Virus record (IMG/VR): IMGVR_UViG_3300042197_003178
Coordinates: 1-22,309 of that record
DNA from: a virus
Length of the DNA stretch: 22,309 nt
Direction: 5' to 3' (one strand)
The notes below the pieces were generated by a model that saw nothing but the letters and a program-made list of their open reading frames with translations, was not told the DNA's origin and did no database searches. Position numbers and translations under genes: made by a program. This document shows, piece after piece, positions 13,913-21,000 of this stretch; within the stretch, counting starts at the first letter, position 1, and every line of letters begins with the position of its first letter.

Positions 13913-16705
13913 TTATGCGTATGTTCCTCCGTCCACATCACCATACACTAAAGTCGTTCCATTTGATTGTAATACTTGTCCAGTTGAACCAAGTGATAAT
14001 TTATTTAATGCATTTGCTGCAGCACCAACTAATATATCACCAACTGAATATGATGTATTTCCTGTACCACCATAAATTGTACCGATTGTTGTACCATTCC
14101 AAGTACCAGTTGTAATAGTACCAAGAGTTGTAATAGTATTTTGTCCAACATATGTTCCAGCAATATCAATAGAGTCATTATTAACTGTAATACGATCAGC
14201 AGTTCCACCTATGTTAAGAACACCAGCTGAAAAAGTTAAACCACTTCCAGCTGTTGATGATTTTAAACCTAATTCATCTGAAACGATTTCAAGTCCACCA
14301 TCTGTTTTTAATACGATATCAATTTGATTTCCTGTAAATGCTAATCCAGAACCAGCAATATATGTTCCTGCTCCTGAAAATTGTTCAAATGTAATATTTG
14401 TCACACCAAAAGTGACCATTGGAATTACTTGTATCCAACCAGTTTTTCCGTTTATTGTACCATTTGATATAAACAAAAAGTCACCTGATGCAACTTCAGC
14501 TACTGTATTAAAATCAGCAGCACGTGTAAATACTGTTGAAGATGTACGAATATAGATACCATTATGAGCAGCATTTGCTTGATTTTTAATTAATACACGA
14601 TCACCATTAACTAATGAATAACCATCTAATGTATTAATTGGTGTATCTGTAGTTAATGTAGCACCTACTCCACTTGTACCATTGTCATAAGTCACAGATC
14701 CAGTAAGTGGTGCTGTAGTTGCAGCTTGTACTGAAGCATGAATATGTAATCCTTCAGCAACAGCATCAACATATGCTTTATTCGCAGCATCGTTAGGATC
14801 AACTGGAGTCGCAACGTCTTTAATTAAAGCATTGCTTACAGAAACATGTCCTGTTCCATTTGGATCAAGTGTAATTCCACCATTTACATTTGTTGAAAGA
14901 ATAGAATTGCCATCAATTTGAATATTGTCTACATCTAATTGTAATAATCCAGCTAATGTAGTTGTAGTTGAACCATTTGTTAAAGTTGTAGAACCTAATG
15001 TAATATTTTTTGTAGCAACTGCACCAGATGTGACAGTAAAGTTATTTGTTTCAAAAGATGCTATACCTTTATTATTTGTCGTTGCATCTTCACCAGCAAC
15101 AGTAATTATTGATCCAGCGTGAGATACATCCATTCCCTCACCACCAAGAATGGAGAAAGCATGAGTAGAAGGAGTTAATTCACCAGTATCTGTAGTGATA
15201 GATTTAATAACTGTGTCTTTTAATTCAACTGCACCAGAAGTCACATTAAAGTCATTAGTTTCAAAAGATGCTATACCTTTATTTCCTGTTGATGCATCTT
15301 CTGCAGCAATCGTTAATACATTATTTGTGACAGTAGTATCGATTCCTTCGCCACCAGTAAATGTTAATGTGTCTGTTAAATGAGCAATCGCATCTGTTCC
15401 TGTATCACCTGCAATATTTAATGTAGTTGAAATGTTTTCTGTACCAGCAGCAGTTAATTGTCCTTGTGCATTTACAGTAAATGTAGGAATTGCTGTAGTT
15501 GAACCATATGCACCAGCAGTGACAGTTGTATTTGTAATATTAACTGTTGACGTATTTCCAGCATCACTATTTGTGACAGTAATACCAGTTCCTGAAGTGA
15601 TTGCACCACCTACTGTATCATAAATGAATTCAGCAAGAGTGTCAGTTGTACCATTAATATATGGATTATTTAAAACTAATTTTCCAGTTCCATTTGGAGA
15701 AATTGTAATATCATTATTTGCTCCATCAGCAATTGTGATTGATCCAGAATTTGTTCCTGAATTTGTGTTTAAAACTAAATCACCTGTTCCATTTGTAGTT
15801 AGAGTAGCATTTGCATTACTATCTCCAATTCTTACTGTATCTGAATCTAATTGAACATCACCTGTTCCATTAGGAGCAAGTATAATATCTCCATTTGAAT
15901 TTGTAGATGATAATGTATTTGTATCTAATCTTAAATTATCAATGTTAATAACACCACCAACATTTAAATTTTCAGCAATACCAACACCTCCATCAACAAC
16001 TAATGCTCCAGTTGTAGTTGATGTTGAGGTTAAAGTTGAATTGATGTTTGTTGTTAAAATTGTAGATGCGACATCTAAACTATCAGTGTCAAGAGACATG
16101 GCTTCAACACCATTTGTGACAAAAGAAAGTGTGTCATTTGATGCTCCTGGAGTACTCTCAGCTGAAATAAATGTTAAACCATCAACTGATTTAACTCCAC
16201 CTAATGATCCCCAAGTTGCACCTGAATATCCTTCGAAAGAAGAAGTGTCTGTGTTATAACGAATCGCACCTTGTACGTTAGGTGCTCTTTGTGCTGTAGT
16301 ACCAACTGGAATTATAATTCCATTTGTACCAGTAATAGATACATAACCAGTTCCATCTGGATCAAGTACAATATTTCCATTGGCATCTGTAGAAGATATT
16401 GTATTTCCATTTAGATCTAAATTATCTACTTTTAAATTATCAATTTTGCTATTTGAATCTGTAATTAATGCAGAAGATGCAGTTAATGTACCACGAGTGT
16501 GGTCTAATAAATCTGTAAAATATTTTCCACCTATAACTAAGTGACTCGCAGCATTTCCGTTTGTTTCTGTACCAAGTCCTAAGTAAAGACGATCACCACC
16601 ATTTGCGTCGTTATTAGTAAGACCTGAATATGCAAGTTCTCCAGCTGCAAGTACTGCGGGATTACCTGCTGTTGTCGAACGTTTAATTCTTATTATTGAT
16701 GCCAT
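13913..16705 (-). CDS. Long tail-fibre-like protein, 930 aa
   Basis: It begins with IIRIKRSTTAGNPAVLAAGE and YLGLGTET, a marine myovirus fibre N-terminal domain that probably anchors to the baseplate. A long beta shaft follows, with units of the form STxxNGxIxLxPxGTGxV repeated at about residues 105-125, 265-285 and 595-615. There is also a larger duplicated segment (GNKGIASFETNDF near 470 and NNKGIASFETNNF near 540). From about residue 635 comes the widely shared fibre-tip module NKAYVDAVAEGL, GDRVLIKNQ, AHNGIYIRTSS, RAADFNTVAEVASGDF. It ends with GGTGNTSYSVGDILVGAA, LGSTGQVLQSNGTTLVYG and DGGTYA. It is probably a trimeric host-recognition fibre. No C-terminal chaperone domain is visible. 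AGGAGA precedes the ATG. Confidence 0.9.
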   Translation of the reverse strand: MASIIRIKRSTTAGNPAVLAAGELAYSGLTNNDANGGDRLYLGLGTETNGNAASHLVIGGKYFTDLLDHTRGTLTASSALITDSNSKIDNLKVDNLDLNGNTISSTDANGNIVLDPDGTGYVSITGTNGIIIPVGTTAQRAPNVQGAIRYNTDTSSFEGYSGATWGSLGGVKSVDGLTFISAESTPGASNDTLSFVTNGVEAMSLDTDSLDVASTILTTNINSTLTSTSTTTGALVVDGGVGIAENLNVGGVINIDNLRLDTNTLSSTNSNGDIILAPNGTGDVQLDSDTVRIGDSNANATLTTNGTGDLVLNTNSGTNSGSITIADGANNDITISPNGTGKLVLNNPYINGTTDTLAEFIYDTVGGAITSGTGITVTNSDAGNTSTVNITNTTVTAGAYGSTTAIPTFTVNAQGQLTAAGTENISTTLNIAGDTGTDAIAHLTDTLTFTGGEGIDTTVTNNVLTIAAEDASTGNKGIASFETNDFNVTSGAVELKDTVIKSITTDTGELTPSTHAFSILGGEGMDVSHAGSIITVAGEDATTNNKGIASFETNNFTVTSGAVATKNITLGSTTLTNGSTTTTLAGLLQLDVDNIQIDGNSILSTNVNGGITLDPNGTGHVSVSNALIKDVATPVDPNDAANKAYVDAVAEGLHIHASVQAATTAPLTGSVTYDNGTSGVGATLTTDTPINTLDGYSLVNGDRVLIKNQANAAHNGIYIRTSSTVFTRAADFNTVAEVASGDFLFISNGTINGKTGWIQVIPMVTFGVTNITFEQFSGAGTYIAGSGLAFTGNQIDIVLKTDGGLEIVSDELGLKSSTAGSGLTFSAGVLNIGGTADRITVNNDSIDIAGTYVGQNTITTLGTITTGTWNGTTIGTIYGGTGNTSYSVGDILVGAAANALNKLSLGSTGQVLQSNGTTLVYGDVDGGTYA
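15041..15305. repeat. Duplicated segment inside the 930-aa fibre gene
   Basis: The stretch around 15047-15095 and the stretch around 15254-15302 are near-identical. They share a block starting tttcaaaagatgctatacc and a following gcatctt, at a period of about 207 bases, which keeps the frame. Each copy encodes the NKGIASFETN phrase. It is an internal duplication giving shaft repeats and a possible site of recombination between fibres. Confidence 0.75.
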
Positions 16706-16717
16706 TTTTTTCTCCTA

Positions 16718-17005
16718 TTAAAATTCTCCACTATCTACTGTTTGTAGATTTAATGTTTTAGTTGCTGTCCATTTCGAAGTATTTGTTTTATAAACTAATA
16801 ATGAACCATTATTTAATCCCTCAGATACTATATCAACTTGCACGTTTTCAGAAAGTGGTACTGCAGCACCACTCGTTCCTTGAATTCCTATTGTCGTAAT
16901 CGTTGAACCACCACCATCTGTTGTAGTTGAAGTTGTCAGAGTAGTATTACTCGGACTAATCGTACTACCTTGTGAGTCTACACTTACTGTTAATGTATCA
17001 GCCAT
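16718..17005 (-). CDS. Small beta-rich fibre-cluster protein, 95 aa
   Basis: A Thr/Ser-rich 95-aa protein with N-terminal strands (LTVSVDSQGSTISPSN). Its C-terminal portion, GSLLVYKTNTSKWTATKTL followed by LQTVDSGEF, matches a motif that ends many small proteins of marine T4-like fibre clusters. No enzymatic motif and no signal peptide are seen. The ATG directly abuts the TAA of the upstream 111-aa gene (TAAATG), and the AGAGG ribosome site lies inside that gene, so translation is probably coupled. It may be a small baseplate or fibre connector; the function is not known. Confidence 0.8.
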   Translation of the reverse strand: MADTLTVSVDSQGSTISPSNTTLTTSTTTDGGGSTITTIGIQGTSGAAVPLSENVQVDIVSEGLNNGSLLVYKTNTSKWTATKTLNLQTVDSGEF

Positions 17006-17341
17006 TTATCTTGTGACCTCTGGTGTTATTGTTATAATTCCTTCAACTAATCTACTTCTTGCGTTGAATGAGTCGATTAATTCAACATCATATACATATC
17101 TTCCAGCTTTCATCGCTGTTGAAGTTGCATGTCCCAAAGCAAGTTTAATTTTACCACTTGTATTTGGAGCAATAAATGTAGTAGTTATAGCTGTATAAGT
17201 CGTTGAACCATAACCTTTTCGCATTTGCCCAGAAACTGTACAATTTGTAAAATCTCTTGGTGTTCCATCAGTATTATTAAATGTTAAAATAGCAGACCAA
17301 TCTGATCCTTGATCTATAAAAAAATCTGTTATTTGTGCCAT
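17006..17341 (-). CDS. Immunoglobulin-like small virion protein (BppU-N-like), 111 aa
   Basis: The 111-aa sequence shows the pattern QGSDWSAILTFNNTDGTPRD, TVSGQMRKGYGST, GKIKLALGHATSTAMKAG, RYVYDVELIDS and a closing VEGIITITPEVT. This is the layout of the small Ig-like domain found in phage baseplate upper proteins and many marine phage structural ORFs: an input strand, a modifier strand, then a Y-x-Y-D-V-E-L strand. It probably connects or decorates fibres. A TAATAAATAG box lies just upstream of the ATG, and the best ribosome-site match, AGG, partly overlaps it. It is coupled to the 95-aa gene. Confidence 0.8.
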   Translation of the reverse strand: MAQITDFFIDQGSDWSAILTFNNTDGTPRDFTNCTVSGQMRKGYGSTTYTAITTTFIAPNTSGKIKLALGHATSTAMKAGRYVYDVELIDSFNARSRLVEGIITITPEVTR

Positions 17342-17347
17342 TTCTTA

Positions 17348-17360
17348 TACCTATTTATTA
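17348..17360 (-). promoter_or_regulatory. Possible late promoter TAATAAATAGG before the 111-aa gene
   Basis: The minus strand reads TAATAAATAGGTA in the 29-base gap, and its AATAAATA differs from T4 TATAAATA only at the first base. It shares TAAATAGGTA with the box before gp18. However, it ends only about 10 bases before the ATG, which would leave almost no leader, so it may be only AT-rich leader sequence. Confidence 0.25.
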
Positions 17361-17370
17361 AAATTAAAAA

Positions 17371-18069
17371 CTAAAAAGCATCAACTTTATATTCAAACCA
17401 TCCAAAATCTGTACCACCAACTGTACCAATATATACAAACCAACGTGTTTTTCTATCATTTGATGTAAATACTGAAGTACCAGACATAGTAATAGTTGCA
17501 GTAGCACTATTTTGTGTAATAATAGTACCTTGTCCTGTTGAAAGATTTTGATTATTCGTATTAATAGTCACAGTAATTGAACCAACAGTTGATCCTGCTG
17601 GTCTATTAAACCAAAACATATCTCCAATCGCAGGAGAAGCTGGTAATGTTATACTGTAATTAAGATCATTCCCTAAAATAAAAAATTTACCAACACCATA
17701 AGTAAGTGTTGTTGAACCAGCTGTTGGAACTACAACATCACTAGGAAATTTACCTCTTAATGAAGATGAAAGTTTATCAGCACTGATTGAATTGTCAGGG
17801 ATTGTATTTTGAAGATATTGTGTTGAAAGATAAATTGCGAATAGACTAACACCTGCTAAAATGGGAGCACCTGCTATAGAAATAGCACTACCCCCATTTA
17901 TAATTGTGTAATCTGTACTTGGTTTTTGGATTAAACCATTCTTAATTAAAAGAATGCTTCCTGCTGAACCAATTGGAAAATCTAAAGCAAATGTTGTCGA
18001 ACTTCCATTCGGAGCGAACACCTGTATTTCAGAATTACCATGTATTGGATCTCTACCCAAGTAAGCCAT
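17371..18069 (-). CDS. Tail-fibre-like protein, 232 aa
   Basis: It begins YLGRDPIHGNSEIQVFAPNG, STTFALDFPIGSAGSILLIK and NGLIQKPSTDYTI. This is a widespread fibre N-terminal beta-domain that usually follows the pattern tFtLd, then a-v-nGv-Q-P..dYt. A linker with IPDNSISADKLSSSL follows. The C-terminal 120 residues form a Thr/Gly-rich domain (TLTYGVGKFFILG, LPASPAIGDMFWFNR, KTRWFVYIGTVGGTDFGWFEY), resembling terminal domains of short fibres. AAGGAAAG stands upstream of the ATG. It lies next to the giant structural gene and is probably a short fibre or baseplate-attached adhesin. Receptor and partner are unknown. Confidence 0.85.
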   Translation of the reverse strand: MAYLGRDPIHGNSEIQVFAPNGSSTTFALDFPIGSAGSILLIKNGLIQKPSTDYTIINGGSAISIAGAPILAGVSLFAIYLSTQYLQNTIPDNSISADKLSSSLRGKFPSDVVVPTAGSTTLTYGVGKFFILGNDLNYSITLPASPAIGDMFWFNRPAGSTVGSITVTINTNNQNLSTGQGTIITQNSATATITMSGTSVFTSNDRKTRWFVYIGTVGGTDFGWFEYKVDAF

Positions 18070-18087
18070 AGGATTGTTTCTTTCCTT

Positions 18088-21000
18088 TTAAGCTTGAGAT
18101 TCAGACCAAGATAATTTTCCTGTGACTACTAGTGGTGAAGCTTGAGTAATCGTTGAAGTATCCGTAGGCTGAATCGCAATAGTTAATAAGTCAGGACCAT
18201 TAGGATAAACTGAGTCACCACCTAAAATCGAATTACCCATATCAATCAATCCACTAAGTGTAAAGTTAGTTGAACCAGAAGAAGCTTGAGATGAGAAAAT
18301 AACAGTTCCATCTCTAATAATATCACCTGTATCGTGAGATATCAAGTTAGATAATGATGGAGCCTGAACTTTTTCAAAAGTTAATTTAGATGGGTTTCCA
18401 TTTAGAATGAAAAATACGTTCACTGTTTTATTTGTAGTGATAGCACCTGAGTCTAATTTCATTTGCATACGATTTATAATTTCTCTTTCACCCACTGCAC
18501 CAGTTATACCAGAGTCAACTGCAGGTGCTAAACGAATCGAAATAAGAGGAATAGGACGTGTTAAGTCAACTGCTCCATTTCCAAATGCGTTTTCACCAAT
18601 TGTAAACACTGTTCCACTTGGTATTTCTGGATTGTTTGGAACTGCTGTTGTTGCAGGGAAAGATGTAAATATACGTGAACTTGCTCCAGCTTTTTGAACC
18701 TGAGACACATAAGTACCATCTGGTATATTGCTAGTTGCATCTTTAATTAATTGACCCACAATTGCCTTACCAGCATCAGCTTCAGAACATTGGAAAGAAT
18801 ACACAAACACACGACGTGAGTTTAATGTAATTTCACTGAATGTACTGTTCGCTGTTGATGTTGCAGTTTGAGTTAATCCGAGTGCAAATACGAAAGGTTT
18901 TGACTGTGCTGTAAATAAGTAAGCATCGTCATCATCAAACGTACCATCCATAATAATAGATGTACCAAAGTGGAATAATGTAGGAGCTGAAGTCGGAGCA
19001 TCTCCGTTTTCAATTTCATATCTTGCAGGTAAGTTTCCTGAACGGAAATATGACTCATTTAATTTATTATTGTGTATAAATTCATGGTGGTAATGAATAT
19101 GACCTTTGGCGTCTTTTGTACCAAATCTTATTTTACCAGCACCATACCAAGAATAGTCAGCATAACACATTTGAATTTTATGTATATCAAATATATATCC
19201 ATTTGGACCAGTTCCATCACAAGGATCGATATTCCAGTCCGATTGTTTTACTCTAACATCTTCACGAATTGTACATTTAATTCCTGTAGCTGTAATTCCA
19301 CGATAAGGAGGTTGAACTACCATACGAGAATCTGAATCAACTGAAATAACACGATACATTTGTCCTCGTATTTGAACGTAATCACCAACAATTAATTGAG
19401 ATTGGAATGAAGTATTATCTCCTGTAATTACTTGAGAGTTTTTAGTCGCATTAACTTGTCCTGATAATTGAAGTGTACAAGATCTTCTCACAACATATAG
19501 ATATTGACCATCATATTCGAAGAAGAAACCATTTGAATCATCAAACATACCTGCACGAATAGCTGATTGAGACCAAGAATCTCTTCCATACTCTGGGAAT
19601 CCTGCAGCACTTTGTTGTTGTGGCACAGCACCAACAAGATATGTAAATGTGTTTATATCTATTACTGAATTTACTGGGAATGTTCCATTGTATACGTTAT
19701 TTCCAGTTGTCACAACAGCTTTATCTATAATAACCACATTACCAACACTCAAATTGTGTGGTTCTTGACATGTTGCTCTTACAGCATCTGGATAAGCACC
19801 ACCAAGATTTACATATTCAAGTTTTTGTAAAGTTTTCAAAGGTGAGAAGTTAATCGCAAATGAGTTTTGTATACCTTTACCAGATTGATATCTAAAGTAT
19901 TTACGAGATTGACGAATAATCTTGCTATTTGGTGAAGTTCCTGCTGTTATATCAACACCTCCGTCAAATGATTTATGTAATGAGAAACCATCTGGACGTA
20001 AATTTACAGAACTAATTGTAGAATAGTTTGCAGTTGTAAATGTAGATGGGAATCCTGGAAGTGCTGGATCTATCGACATTTCTGTATCAGAAATAACACG
20101 ATCAACAGAGAATTCATAAAGTCTAGCTGCAATATAAATGAATATTGAATCAAATCGTTTAAATTTACTTAAGAAACGAGTACCTGAGCCAGTAATAGTT
20201 CTTCCATTTTGAGTTCCACTTACTGATCCTGACTGTTTAGTTGTTTTTAAAACGTTTGTTGTTTGAATTGATTGAGTTTGTGTTGCACCTGTTGGTGTTA
20301 ATTGCAATAATTGTCCACCAATCGCTGAAACATAAGAGTTAGCTAAAGAAATCGCATATTCAGATACAGGGATTACGTAAAGATAATTATTATCTACACC
20401 CGCAACTCCAATTATATCAGTATTTCCTGCTCCTGGAACATAAGCAACTAATTCTCCTGGATAAAAGTTTGTAGGATTATAAGGATTTGCTGTTCCTAAA
20501 ACAATTGTATCATTTGTTGAATTAACTGCACCACTATTCGCATCCGAACGAGAATCAAAACTATATGTTCTTGCTGGAATTTTAAATGGAACATTTACTG
20601 TAAATGTTTCAGAATTTGGTACAGAAGCAATTGCATATATACCATCATAAGCACCATCTTGAGATAAAACGTTAAATGTTTGAACTCCTGACCCTGATGA
20701 AGTAAGAAGTATTGTTCCTGTTGTAGCTGATACAATAAGTCTAAGTTCCCACCAGTTTGTCATTCCTGGAACAGCAGCATTTACATCTGATGTTGGAGAA
20801 ACAGTCACAGTCACACCTTTTGGAGAACCAACTAAGAATGATGAAATATCTTTTGGAACCCATGTTGGTTCATTTTGGAAAATACTTGAATCTTGTCCAT
20901 TTACAGCACCAATGTTATAAATGATATTATCAGCAAATCTTGTTCTTAAGAAACGACTTGTTCTTGATAATTTTCCTCTATGTTGAATCATCGTCACAGT

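Noticed and set aside
13913-16705. Regular repeats in the fibre gene considered as CRISPR-like or tandem satellite DNA
   Set aside because: The copies are imperfect, in frame, and encode a typical beta-shaft repeat. There are no uniform spacers or palindromic units.
18873-19058. 61-aa minus-strand frame inside the giant structural gene
   Set aside because: It is an alternate frame within a long coding region, with no ribosome site and Leu/Met-rich composition typical of frame-shifted reading.
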